Below, piece by piece: positions 1-12,883 of a DNA stretch of 64,000 bases. How positions within the stretch are numbered: position 1 is the first letter of the stretch; each line of letters starts with the position of its first letter. The notes beneath the pieces were generated by a model. The model was given only the letters and a program-made list of their open reading frames with translations. It searched no databases and was not told where the DNA came from. A program made the position numbers and the translations under genes. Location of the stretch: assembly GCA_037389465.1 (NCBI GenBank), contig JAZARR010000075.1, positions 85,189-149,188 of the forward strand, read 5' to 3'. The stretch comes from Baylisascaris procyonis. Its lineage: Eukaryota; Nematoda; Chromadorea; Rhabditida; Ascarididae.

Positions 1-1172
1 TTGAAAGACGAAGGTGCAGCAGTGGAAGCACTCTACAGTCTTTAGGTCATCCTGGTCTTAAGGTCTACGTCGCTGTTTGCCTTCATCCTTGCTTATCTTC
101 TATCTTCTTTCATTCTTTGTCAAATCAAGGACACGAAAGTATAGAAATACAAAACAATGAGTCAATTGAACACAATCTGAGCGAAGATCAATGATTAGCA
201 TACGCTAATCTCACAAACCACACTCCGTTCATTCCAATAACGCAAACGGTACAAAAAAATAGAAGCAATAAAACAAAAATACACAAAAATAAACAACATT
301 CTCCTCTGGAGAATCAGAGAAAACTTCCTCGATAGGAAAGGTAAAGAAAACAACAATTACGCGATTCATTTCCACCTATCACTCCCTCTCCCCCACTTCC
401 AGCAGGTTAGTAGTGAAGCGTTCAAAAAAAGATATCAAAAAGCGCTTCGACTCATCAGACCGACCGGTTATACAAGCTCACAAAAAAAGAATTCGACTTG
501 GTTTGCTTCTAGGCTATACATAAAGTAGCTTTCCTTCACGCCAATTAATCATCACTATTACATGAGAAAAACTAACGCAACAGACGTTCAACTGGAAAGC
601 GGTAAACTTTGAAGGCTCGTCTCTATGGCGTAAACTATACCGACCAAATTTTACCGGATAACTCTTGTGGACGCAAATTGAAACTAGCGAACAGAAGGGC
701 AGACATAGACACAGACGCAGATAAAGACAAAGACATATACGTATGCATACACAGACATAACGTGGTCATATTGCACTTTCGTGCAAACTTGCAAAAAGCG
801 CATAAAAAGCTTCAAATTTGTTCTTTGATCAAATCACCTCATCTTTCCATTCAACGAGACTGCTTTATCACTACACCATTCCAAAATTACGTTGGTCAAT
901 CAAGATGACCATAATATACTTTCAAAAAGTTCTTTAATACTGATGACTGAAGGAAATAACGAAAAAATAATTAAAACCCTCTCCTTCCCTTCTGCATAAA
1001 CTTCGCATTCCCACATTGCAAACTAAAATCTACCATCAATGAAGCGAAACTTTACAGTTCTTTCCTTTCTAATCCCCATCTGAGAATGCAATACAAACAA
1101 GAAATTGACGAAAGTTTTACCTAATACAACTTAAATCTTTCACCTGTGAAGATGCAAATATTTAAATAAAAT
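1..1172. other. AT-rich stretch without a recognised gene
   Basis: Short open frames occur here (for example a 99-codon plus-strand frame at 609-908), but they lack codon bias, recognisable domains or well-placed splice sites. I see nothing that supports a gene. Confidence 0.5.
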
Positions 1173-1880
1173 AAACGCATGTGACCGCCGAGACACTCGA
1201 AACGGCATCGACTATGCCAGAAGCGACCGTACTACTCTTCTTGTTTGCGAAGCATTTAATCGATAATCGCGGGTTTGTTCTCAAATTGTAGATCATAAAA
1301 CACCACGCAACTGATGATTCCATTGTGCGTGATAAAACGAAAAAAAAAAGAGCGTTCGTCGAAATAGAGACCGTAACTGTGATACATAGAAAAAATATCT
1401 GCTAATAACTTACAATCTTTTACGTTTATTATCCACATGAAATTACAGAAGGTCATAGAAGTAATTTTGATTCATAATATTTTCAGTTAATGCTTTCGGC
1501 CATCCACTGATGATCGTTTACTTGCCAAAAGAAAATCCAATTGAAAACAGACTCATAATGAATATAAAAATTTTCTCTTTGAATTTAACGCACTCAATAA
1601 ATCACCCACCGAGGTAGCTGCCCATCGAAAATCACGGTTGGATAACCTTTGCACTAACAAATATTTTTCTTATGTATCACAAGTATAGCCCCGATTTCAA
1701 AGAACGCTTTTTTTCGATTTATCACGCGCAGTGGAATCATCATTTGCGTGGTGTTTCATGATTTACAATCTGAGAATAAACTCGCGATTATCGATTAAAT
1801 GCTTCATAAATAAGACGAGTAGTATGGCTGCTTCTAGCATGTTCAATGCGTTTCGAGTGTCTCGGCGGTCCGATGCGTTT
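1173..1880. repeat. Large imperfect inverted repeat, MITE or foldback-like element
   Basis: The left outer arm reads AAACGCATGTGACCGCCGAG and the right outer arm (about 1850-1880) is its near-perfect reverse complement, including the GACCGCCGAGACACTCGAAACG block. Inner parts of the arms (about 1240-1345 and 1700-1805) also pair: the segment around GCGTGATAAAACGAAAAAAAA on the left matches the reverse complement of TTTTTTTCGATTTATCACGCGC on the right. Each arm is about 170-190 bp and the spacer is about 330 bp. No transposase is encoded. This looks like a non-autonomous DNA transposon or foldback element. I did not find a convincing target-site duplication outside the arms. Confidence 0.75.
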
Positions 1881-4800
1881 AAGTCAACGAATTTTCACTA
1901 ATTTCACTTAGCGAGCACTTACTGTTGTTTCTAAGCCTCCAACCTAAGTGCTTCTCCGCCTTCAGACAACCCCTTGAAAATTTCTTCAGTCTCAGCCACA
2001 ACCTCGTTTCCTCTAGACGTGACAATTCCAGTTAAATTGAGCTCTCATAAAAAACATCGATTTTCAGAAACTTTTTCTGTCCCTCACCAGAGATATGTCG
2101 GGATCAAAGTAACTGAATTTGGCCTCATGTATTTTAAAAAAAATTTCATGAAAGGCACCGAACTCTTTGCAAAGTTGCACTCGATTCACCATCGCTAGCT
2201 GTAAAGTGAACTTCTCAAAGAAAACAAAATAACTCTTCATGAAATAGTCTCTCACTCCATCTCAACAAGGATCTCCGCACATTTTTGGCAATATCAGCCC
2301 AAAGTAAAAGCACTTACACTTCAGTCATAATTCCAGAAGCAAACTTCATAAAAGAGAGCACAGAGTTGGCAGCTGATGCAACCTTTTCGAAGTACGCACT
2401 TCATGTTCACATGCGTTCCGTCCACGGGAATGTAGGATCGTATATGTCACCGAAAAATTCATGAGCAACCCATTCAACTGGCCGCGTAGGAGACGAGATT
2501 CTTCATCGATTGATCGTTCTTGTCTTGTACCACAAGACTTTTTAGCTTACTTTTGTTTATTGGCAAACAATAAATAATAATACAGCATAATGCAGAGGTA
2601 CATCGAATGAGGAGTGAGAGGGACGGAGGAGAAGAGGATGGGGGTAGGAGAAGGAATGAAAGACTCTCCACAATGGAGCTTTGAATGCAACCAAAACCCA
2701 AATTGTAACTGCACCACATTTGTGCACTCAGTGAAGTGGGTAACACAAAGATCACACATACATTCCAATGGTGATCATCAGCAGTACCCAACCCCTTCTG
2801 GTTTTATTCAAATGATACGTCTGATCCCTCTCACGTGCGCACTCAGCAATCGTAAAGAAAAAGATAAACAAAACGATTGAACACTGGAATGCAGGGACAA
2901 ATGAAACACCATATTCACCATTCGGCAACGAGGAGCTTTTTGAAGAGTTCAGATATAAACTGATAGTATGATGCTGCTTTCTCCTAGCAGCGTGAGGAAA
3001 AGCGATGCAAGAAATCAATCTCGTCCATCCGTTTTATTAGATGGGCGATGTGTCTTATATGCAGTGCTCCTCGTTGCGGAAAATTTGTGAAGAAATGCAT
3101 AACACAATAAACGTGGAATACATGAAACAGAGGGAACCAAAAAGAAACGAACGTAAAGCAGAACCAAAGAGTAATAAACGCATAGAAAAAGACAACAATT
3201 ATAAATGGTGAGCAAAATGGCATCAAATATATAATGAACGATTCAAAACTCATAGCGTAAGAAGATTAGGTGCAAGCCTTCGGTAGTATATACATATCTA
3301 GGTACCAGTAGGGCTCAATGACTATAGTACTAAATAACATTGTTCAACGAGAAACCTCACTTAATAGGATCTCAATTGGAGCCGAACCATGATTGCCGAT
3401 CAATCAACGAAATAATAATGAGTTCAAAAGATCACCGAAGACCACACGAATGCGAACCACTGTTATCAAATGAAAACCGATCAAGAACGATATGAGACAA
3501 ACTTCTGTTAGATGTGCTTTTTGCCATCCGCAAACGGAGCCAGGAAAAGCCATCAAACGATTCTCATCAACTAGCCGATAAACGGGAAAGATGGCAGAGG
3601 CACACAGTCGCCATTCATAGAGTAAATACAAGCACATAACCACATAGCCAATAGCCGTCTATCAACGATCATTCAATCTGAATGGAGGATTGCAAATCTC
3701 ATGCCGCGCATTACCATCAGCCGAACAGGCATGCTTCGGAATTGGACCACTTTCCTCATGTTCCCCTTACGGAAAGGCTACGCGGAAGATCTACTTCTTT
3801 GCAGAGAAACTATGAAGTGACAAAGATAAATCAAAAATTTCCACGTTAAGCATTCAGATATTCTCGCGCTAATCTGCCATTATATTGTTTCAAAGGATGA
3901 TGCAGCCACATGCTCTCGTGTAAACGTCCAAAATGTCCGATCATTAATAATTATTCCTTCGTGGACTACCGATACAAGACTTTGAAATAAAGCAAATATT
4001 TTGGAATTTCGCAACAGCAAATCTCACCAACACAACCGTGCAGACCATAGGATAGAACTAGTCAAATGCCGCCTAACGAAAGGATCCAAAGTGAACTCGA
4101 TGGTCCACGATTTAATACACCTGGTCTGCGCTAACAATTGATCACCAAACGGATATCTCAAATCTTACTGCAGTTCATTGCAGTTTTTCGAATGTAAAGG
4201 GGCAAATTTGGGCATGCTGATTGCGCATTCACCATCGAGTCCGATGATGCTGCGTGCTCTTTCGCAACGTCGACAATACTGTGCTGACCTACGCAAATAT
4301 TTGATGCTGCACGGAATTCAAAAAATAGCAGCAAAAAGAAAAAAAACGCTGCAGTCCGCTGCCATTTTCGTTTTAAAACCTACTACACCTAAGTGGCAGG
4401 TTAGCTTATCTTCTATGATTGTAATTAGGCAAAAAAAGATGCATTAGCCATTAAACGAGTTCCCATCATCATCATGTCTTGATGACAAATTTATCCATTC
4501 CCTATTAATGAACTCCATCAACGAATAAAATCGATACGAGTTATATTGAGTAGCATATAGGTTCATTTTTATGAACAGAACACTCAGTAATCTAGTTTGA
4601 AATGCCCTAAGTGCTTTTTTTGCCCTTATATGCATAAGGATGTGCAAGATTGTCGTTGCACATCTCAGGCAATATGCAGATTTTTCAATATTTAAGATGC
4701 GACATGATCCGGTCGCAATACTGTTTAAAATTTTCACAATGTAACTAATCTAATCAACTGTCGCTAATCAGCAACCACCTTACCACCTTCACCAATTTCT

Positions 4801-7538
4801 TGCAGTGGCTATGACTACTTACTAAGTGGCACCTTTTCCACTACTGTTTAGAAATCACCCACTAACGTAGAGAACTTCCTCACTTCCGCAGCCACCTCAT
4901 GTAAAGGTTTCGCGTTGTTGAAATGATAAAAAAACCTCAGAAGTATACGGAACCGTTGATGAGGCCGAATTCCTTCAGATTCTTGCACCATTTTCGAACA
5001 TCACATGCCAACGGTCTCCACTCGCTTATCACTCACTTCCACTCAAAAGCATCGATGATGCGGCGTTAACACTGGATTTGTCTGCTGAATCAGAGAATTA
5101 GAACGAAATCTAAAGAAACGAGCAAAAAATGTTGGAAGTGAGAAAAAACAAACGAGCGCATTTGAATGAAAAAAAAAACAATACAACAAATAAATAACAC
5201 ATGGGATATGGGGGTGGGTGGAACCTGAAATAAGATTAGAATTGCATTTTGAAAACAAGCTATTGCTTGAAACATGCACATGTTTTAAAACGAATCATAA
5301 ACTATATAGAAAAGAATTAAACTCATTATTCCCAAACCTGCATCCCGTTCGGTTCTCGGAAATAGCTGACCATGAAATCCCCGCCTCGTTGTCGGATGGG
5401 AGCCTAAAACTAATACAGCTAGTAAAATATAGGAGCAAAAGAAACGAAATGCGAACGTAAAAAAATGCATATCGATATAAGCTTGTGATTTGAAGTTGAC
5501 AGAATCGGTGAAGTGTGGGCTTCACGTGTGCACAAATAAATAGCCTAGTACAATATTCTCTGAGAAAAAGCTGAAACCTAAAAAAATTTTTTCCAAGGCT
5601 GTTTTTCCATGATGTAACTCAAACACTACGCTAATCCGACTGAAATTAATGAAAAGAAGTGATGAAAAGTTTTTAGCAAAGGGAGGCGATTCACACACAA
5701 AAAAAATGACATAAACAATTTGTCACCATAAAAATTAGTTTTTTAATGTAACTTCTGAACTCATTTGGCACATGAACAAAGAGGGATATATCGGCATCGG
5801 TCGGGGTTCAATCCTGGGTTCACAATTCCCCAAAACAGAAATTACAAGGAGAAGAGTGAACTAAAGAATAAGGGTGCAAATGAAAACATCCGAATAGATA
5901 GAGTAGGTTTGTAATCACAGCAGATCTCACAGAGATTGCGTCAGAACTAAAGATAAATATTTTTCTATGTGATCAACGGTATGAAGCACATTGTCCGTCA
6001 CTGTTACAAATGTCTCGAGGCAATGGCACCATTCAACATCTGTAGTGAAAGGGTTGCATGCTAGATGCGAGCCCAACTGACGTCAACATTGATCTCCGTT
6101 AATCTTCACTGCGTACCCCCTTACCAAGTCAACAATGCGTTGTACTGGTAGAGTTCTGTCAATTTTCACCTGATTACTAGTGACAAGCATTCTAAGACGA
6201 TTTGGACACATCTCAAGGACTTCAGCAAATCCGGAGTATATGTATAGCCTATGTGCAAATAGGTTATGGACTCGATAAGAAAGCTAATGGTTGAGAGGGC
6301 AATGAATTCATTTGTTCATAGCTGGTATCAAATTGAAAGCATATCGACGAAATGCTTCCAGTAACATCTGCTGTCATATATAATCCAATACAATTTCTTT
6401 CAGTAAACGAACCCCACTAACCTTCAGGGAAAAATTACTCACTACCTCATAAATCACATTCATTTTCTATGAAAAACGTCCAAAAAGTTATATGCAGGTA
6501 CACAGATACTGCACATTATTTGTATTCGCTGTTTTTCATGTATGCTGTTTGCAGAAATTTTACGCACCATTCCTAGAAAGAAAAAGCTCAAGAAAAAAGA
6601 CACCCTCCCCTTCTCTGAAACTCACTCTTTCAATGAAATAGCCCTCGAAAGTGGTGAAAGATATGTAGGATCAGCAACATTCCTTCGAAAAAATACGGAA
6701 TAAATACATAACTAATATCACCTAATATCATATCTGATATTGAATAAATTAGTAAAACTAATTAATCTAACATTATAATCAAAAAGCAAAGCAAAAAAAA
6801 AAAAATGCACATTCCATCCCATTGTGCTGTTCTTTGCGAAATATTGAAACGAACGCAAGCGATACTTCCTTGTCAAGTAGAACGATCGATAATTTTTTAA
6901 TCTTATGTAAATTGCTGCGTGCGATCTACCTAGATCTTGATGCGACGTTGATCTAGTGCATGTACGCAATCGCTACATTACCGCGATCGCTACTGCAAGA
7001 TGATTAACATGCGTCACGGTCGGCTTATAATTTATTGATTTGTTGAATGCAACTTTACAAATGTCTACGCTTTTATTTATTCGTTTTTGATGTCACGATC
7101 CACGTTTATCCTTAAAATATCTCATCTTTATGCTTGCTAAATATAAGTTTCATATTCGAAATCGCTTATAAAACATAATCGTATAAGGATATTTGTAACA
7201 TAATCGCTTATGCTTATGTAACATAATCGCTTATAAAAATTCGATTGGAATGCATTCACTTGACGCTGATGTGACTTTGTAGTGGCAATGATGCTGTTCC
7301 TTCACCCTAAACAGTCATACACTTGTAAAGTTTCATCTATTCTCGAACATCACTCTACCTAACATTATGCGTATATCGTACCTATCTTGATTTGATAGTT
7401 TCGGTAGAAGGCGAAATAATTTAAAAACAAGTATCGGTAATAGGCGGCACCATATCTATATTGTCAACGAGATAGCGACCGATAAGTCACTTTCGAAACC
7501 GAAAATATTGAGTGCATTGAGTTCATTGCCATCTACGT
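1881..7538. other. Long intergenic region, no gene recognised
   Basis: Many short frames exist on both strands, including a hydrophobic minus-strand frame near 2984-3253 and a plus-strand frame at 5218-5460. None shows a recognisable domain or consistent splice signals. A patch near 5100-5168 resembles 14196-14268 (both contain GAACGAAATC followed by a block ending in AAACGAGCGCATTT), so some dispersed repeat sequence is present. Near 7150-7230 the phrase GTAACATAATCGCTTA occurs twice. Confidence 0.45.
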
Positions 7539-8136
7539 GTATATATGTAGGAGGCTTCTCTACTGCTTAACTATAAACGGCTATTTAACTGAGTATCGAG
7601 TTGCGTCATATTTGTACGTCTGCATTTGTGGAGGAGTGCACTGCAGAAGTGAATGCATCGAGGCGGACTTGCATGTTGTATGGAAATTGTGTTTTTGGAA
7701 AATGTGCCTAAAGGATGTGCGCATTGCCGCATTCAACTGAATTCAATGGCAAATGAAATGCATACTACAAATTACTAATCTTGTATTGGAGATATAATTT
7801 CGCAGTGGAAAGATGCGGTCGTGTGCACGCAAAAATAGTATATATGCAGGAGACTTCTCTACTGCTTAGCTATAAACGGTTATTTAATTGAGTATCGAGT
7901 TGCGTCATATTTGTACGTCTGCATTTGTGGAGGAGTGCACTGCAGAAGTGAATGCATCGAGGCGGACTTGCATGTTGTATGGAAATTGTGTTTTTGGAAA
8001 ATGTGCCTAAACGATGTGCGCATTGCCGCATTCAACTGAATTCAATGGCAAATGAAATGCATACTACAAATTATTAATCTTGTACTGGAGATATAATTTC
8101 GCAGTGGAAAGATGTGGTCGTGTACGCGCAAAAATA
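7539..8136. repeat. Two-copy 299-bp tandem duplication
   Basis: Copy 1 runs from 7539 (GTATATATGTAGGAGGCTTC) and copy 2 from 7838 (GTATATATGCAGGAGACTTC), each about 299 bp. They are colinear with only scattered substitutions, so the duplication is recent. The second copy ends about 150 bp before the ATG of the eight-exon gene at 8287, so the duplicated block covers its likely promoter or 5' untranslated region. Each copy carries a short frame that is probably not coding, because copy-to-copy changes do not favour silent positions. Confidence 0.9.
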
Positions 8137-8286
8137 ATCTTGAGACATTCATTCTACGTCGTTGAGTTGAAGGGCTGTGCCCTTGAGTTATTTACGCTCT
8201 GTGTGCGCTATGCAGAAGAAACCAAGCGAAATCACACCGTCTATGTGTTGTGCTTACAGTAGTGAATCGCTACAACGACTTCCGAG

Positions 8287-11200
8287 ATGGCGACCATCTA
8301 TGAGAGTTTGCCAGAATTACTTCTGGCTATAATGGGCCTTTTAGGCCTTGTCAGAGCGAGGCGTTGTCGTGACGCCTTCAGTGCCGCCGCAGCTCTCTTC
8401 GGCGTAGAAGAAACGGACCTCTACCGCGAGGTGGAGGTTTTTCTACGAGACCGCTGGCATGATGAGCTCGCAGCTCTCGATGTCCATATGCGCGGTCTGC
8501 TTTATTTCGGTTGGTTTTTCTAAACCTATCTTGGCTGTAGGTAATGGACTATTCAAGAAGTTATTTGAGAGAAATGCACGAGCAGTGCAGTAATTAATTC
8601 TGTGCGCTTATTACATGATGGGCATCGATTTTTGTGATCGTTCTTTGGATGGCCTTTAATGATCACTTAAGAAATGCTTTTTTTTTAAATAAAACAGTCG
8701 CAATGGGCCATTTTTCAACCTTTCCATGCTGCAGTAGGAAATTCTCAACAAGTCTAGCGAGGGTGGGTGCTTCTGGAGCTGGCTGCGTGTGTATAGCGGA
8801 CACATATCGCCGAATGTCATATGACCTATGCCATAAGATCCCCTTATTTACATTTTGTCGCATCGTTGCTTCTGCAGTCGTTTTGGTCGAAAGATTAGAG
8901 GGCAAAAAGCCGTTGTTAAGCTTAAGAGGCTGATCTCCTTTGTGATGAAGGTGACGTACAATTGACATGGACGTATTATAGTTGGGGAGGCAGCCGAGCG
9001 CCGTCCGCACCCGCTGTTGCTCGAGGCCGCTTGCCGGCTGATGGGAGCACAGCTAACCATCTGGAATATGGAAGAGCGAAGTGTGGACCTCTACGGCCGC
9101 GGCGGGCCAATATATACGGCCGCGGTCGTCGGAGGGGAATTTATCGCCTTACCCGGACAGCCACTAATGCCGGTTAGTACGTTTTGGTTTTATTACCTTC
9201 AACTTTGGTCATCTATTCTACCATCAGCACACTACGGATTCGGGTGTTCGTATCTGCAGTGTCAAAGTTGCACTGAATCTTGAGACTTAAGTCACACTAA
9301 CAGTGTGTGTCAATATGAAAGCTGTCCTAAATTTGGTAACAGCGGAACCTTACATAAACGAGTGATCGTAACCTTCTTAGAAACTGACGGATTCTTCGAT
9401 TGCAGTGGTACGAAGCCGTTGCCCGTGAGCTAGAACCCGGCACTAGCCACGCAGGCCAATTTGCGTCGACGGCTGTGTTCGACCGTGAGCTAGAATCCGA
9501 CTCTAGCCACGAAGTCGAATTTGTTTCGACGGCTATGTTCGCCCGTGTGCAAGAATCGGACTCTAGCCACGAAGGCGAATTTGTGTCGACGGCTATGTTC
9601 GCCCGTGTGCATGAATCCGACTCTAGCCACGAAAGCGAATCTGCGTCGTCGGCTGTGTTCGCCCGTGAGCTAGAATCCGACTCTAGCCACGAAGGCGAAT
9701 TTGTATCGGTGGCTATGTTCCCGGTGGTGAGGGAGCCGGGAGAAATGGTGCGCAGGACGGAGCCATCCCCTCGCCATGAGGAGGTGAATGTGCCGCTGCG
9801 AGACCGAAGCGGTGAAGAGGCGGAAAGGGATGCGGCAGATGATAACCTAGCCGCGGACGAACTGAGCGAGGAACGAGGGGAGGCAACTGAGCCCGTCCCA
9901 ACGGATGACGGCACGGAGAGAGCGCGGTGGCAGGAAGCTCTAGCCGTCCGATATCGGGAAATGCTGTAAGGAACTCCTTTCTCATTCATTGCCTTCGTGG
10001 AACGTGAAATTTGTAAAACGCAGGTTTAGTAGATTTTGATGAGTATATTTTAAATTTTCGTCTAGTATCTATGCGGGTGGAACTTGGAGAAGAGTTTTAG
10101 ATGGATAACCTCTGCATTTTTATGAAAGAAGTGCTCGCTATGTGAATTGTATTTCTGTCCGATATTGTAGCAATGCTGAGGAACATGTTTCGGTTTTAAA
10201 GCGCCACTCATTGAAGAATAGTCTAACAAGTCTCATTTGAATTACATCATAACAATTAAATTTTGTAGCTCTAGCTTCAGTGGTTTCTATGCTAAGTCGA
10301 CGAACGGTCAGACAGACAGACACAAACGTACGCAGATGTCACGTCGCAACGATATGCATTTGCGAGTCAATATTTAAAAGCGCATAAAAATTTAAACAAA
10401 ATTTTCGTGGATACGACAAAAGCTCTAGTTTCTTGGTCATATATTCAACGATGTGCCTGACTTGTATATAATTGCAGCCGCCCGAGGTCTGGAGCAAGCG
10501 CGCCCGCAGAACGCGAGCCTCGGCGAAGACCGACGAGAAGGCAGCCGGATTTCACGCCGGCAGACATCAGCGTTCTGCCAGCCCATATGGCCGCAGAACT
10601 GGTGGCACCGACGACGCCGCCATACATTGTGCGCAACAATAAAATATGTAAGTGTTTCCACTTATCTCCTAGTTCTATATATCAAAAATTTCAATTTCAC
10701 GCTCTCTGAGGCTGTACATAGCGTATCCTGTCTCCTAAAAGAAGGGGATCGCTTACTAATGAATAAGGTGCAAAAATGATTGCTCGTAGCACGCTCTCTG
10801 AGGCTGTACATAACCTATCCTATGTTCTCGTAGCAGCAGAAGGAAATCTGCAATTGTGAATGATACTACTACTTCATTTTGCGTTAATTGCCTGATGTTG
10901 CGTTTGATACGCAACGGTGAAGAATTTGCAAGTTGATAATCGTTTCAGTAAAATTAGCGATGCTTATGTGATCGTGGTAACGATACGTATGAAGTGAGAA
11001 ATGATTTTGTTGAGTTTGTTATAAAGCGGTGAAAGCATGTATTTCGATAGGTAACAGCAGATTGATGGGCATTTTGGCTAATGATGAATGAAGCGCTCAC
11101 ATTTATCGAAAAAACATAGTGAATGTCCAAGATTATTTTTTAGTGTGCCGTTTGGCACATTGCGGCGTTCGTGACCGCGAATTTGACACGGTCGGTGCTT

Positions 11201-12815
11201 GGAGGAAGCACGTCGCCCTCGCCCGGTCCCACATTCAAGACGGTAAGCGAGTTCTTTTGCGTCCTACATCATGACGGTTGTTTTTCGGTTATTTTCCTCA
11301 TTTTTTGAGGAAGGTGATCTGTGAGATTTCGTTCTTAAGTGTTAGGCTACTGAGGTATTCGTCTTATGAGCAAGAGCAAATTGATGAGTATGAGGTCTGT
11401 GTTCAGTGATAACCAATTATTTCATGGCGATGGCCACTGTTTGCAAACAGATTGAAATCCTCGACTTTTTGCATGTAAGCACTCAGTTCGCTGCTTATCT
11501 TTATAGTGATTACTCAAAATTTACAAAATGATACGTTTCTTTTGTATGCTTTCAGCATTCTGTGGGACCTGCGGCCATTATTTGATCGTGCCACCTGAGA
11601 TGGGCGCGGAAAATACGAAGGTAAGCTATGCAAAGAAGCTTTTTTCGTTGCATTTTATCCTCCATAAATATTCACACGCTCTCTGAGTAATCGGACAGAA
11701 GCGGAATCCAAATGCCCTTCCATTTGTTCTCATGAAATTGTAAAACCGCACTAAGGAGACTCACAAAAAAGGATTTCGATTTGTTCCTATTAAGTAGTAG
11801 ACACATATGTGGGAATCATTCCTCTCCATCAACTTTGATAGCCGGTAGAAAGTTAATTAGATTTTACGCACATTATGCATTTTCTTTAGCACAGTGGGTG
11901 GAAGAATTTGGCACATCGTTACCTCTGATGCTTGGAGAGGTGGAATTTTCTGTATTTTTATTCTAGGCCTTCATCGCAGCGCACAAGAAAGAGCGCTGCG
12001 TCGGTGCTTCGAAGGCCACCGTTCGGCAGAGACGTGCGCATGTCGCCTGGCTGGACAGCCTCAGGAGGAATACCAGCCACATTCTCGTGCCTGGTCAGCT
12101 TTTTTTCATTGCTACTCCTTATCCAATTGGTCATTTTTAAGTATTCATATTCGACGAATTCTTCCATTTCAGATCCCTGGTTATTAATTTGAGCAGGCGA
12201 GAAAAAACACAGTGATTTTTTTTTGTTTGTTATCCTGATTCTTGCTCTTCTGATGCAAAAATGCTATTGTGACTTTTGCAATGAGTTCCTTTAAATAAAC
12301 TACTTCCATTTGCTTGCGAGGAATGAGAGTTTGAATGAAGTTATTTGTGTGGCATACATGGCAATGCTTGTAAGCTTTTCGCAACGCGGATGTGCTTTCC
12401 TTCCTTCTGTCTTTCTTTCATGCTGTATTTTATACGCCAGCAGAATGCTGAACAATAGCCATCATCCTCATCTATTTTCAGTCACTTCTTGCATCTAGTG
12501 GGTCGTGTTATTTTGGTAGACCTTTGGATCTGTGCTCATTTGTTGAGGGATTTTTCTTGCTTCTTTATCATCTCAATGGTACTGGAAACGATTTTGGCAG
12601 TAGCTGGAACACGAAACGGATTTTCAGATATTCATCAGGCAGACGAGACAGAGGAAATGGAACAGCAGCCGCTGATTCCTAGCAGAAAGCGGCGCTATGA
12701 CACCGAAGAAGCGCGGAGGGCGGACGTTTGTGCCGCTTATCTCAAGCGCTTCAAGATGAACGAGCCCGATTTGATGGCGGAAATCGCGAATGAACATCAG
12801 TTACAGCTGCCTTGA
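8287..12815 (+). CDS. Eight-exon gene with OTU-like N-terminus, 20-residue repeats and two zinc-finger-like motifs
   Basis: I do not recognise a named family. Exons joined by matching phase: 8287-8509 (donor weak; 8494 also keeps phase), 8982-9172, 9406-9965, 10478-10647, 11144-11242, 11556-11620, 11967-12093, 12628-12815. This gives about 540 residues. Residues 20-138 have the spacing of an OTU-type cysteine protease fold (a Cys in RRCRDAFSA, then LLLEAACRLMGAQLTIW and GEFIALPG), but the DGxC motif is not intact and no catalytic His is clear, so activity is doubtful. Residues about 144-243 are five 20-residue repeats. Two metal-binding patterns follow: C383-x4-C-x15-H-x6-H411 and C417-x2-C-x21-H-x4-C447. 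The C-terminus is charged and helical-looking. The exons are rich in GCC, CGG and CTC codons, unlike the AT-rich exons of the genes further right. The phase agreement across eight exons is strong evidence that the gene is real; its function is unknown. Confidence 0.72.
9421..9720 (+). repeat. Coding minisatellite, five 60-bp units
   Basis: Five head-to-tail copies with an exact 60-bp period lie inside exon 3 of the gene at 8287. Each encodes a 20-residue unit with the core RELESDSSHEGEFVSTAMFA (variants in each copy). The units are acidic and serine-rich, and each begins with a GCCCGTGAGC-like block. The exact multiple of three keeps the frame, so copy number could vary without breaking the protein. 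Confidence 0.95.
10699..10830. repeat. Short direct repeat in an intron
   Basis: The phrase CACGCTCTCTGAGGCTGTACATA occurs at about 10698 and again at about 10790, each followed by a related CCTATCCT-like stretch. A shorter piece (CACGCTCTCTGAG) recurs near 11675. All lie in introns of the gene at 8287-12815. Confidence 0.7.
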
Positions 12816-12883
12816 GCGAAGGGTAAGGAAACCCACTTTATTCCGTTTTTAGTTTATTTACTGTCGTTATCAGCAATTTTTCA

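Noticed and set aside
2984..3253. Hydrophobic minus-strand frame, possibly a membrane protein
   Set aside because: The hydrophobicity comes from T-rich codons of an AT-rich strand; no start context, splice sites or family resemblance.
7537..8262. Short plus-strand frames in the 299-bp tandem duplication
   Set aside because: The two copies do not share one coding frame in a conserved way, and no homology is visible.
9327..9989. 220-codon minus-strand frame opposite the 60-bp repeats
   Set aside because: It is a shadow of the plus-strand coding repeats: the exact triplet period keeps several frames open. The plus strand has matching splice phases; the minus strand does not.
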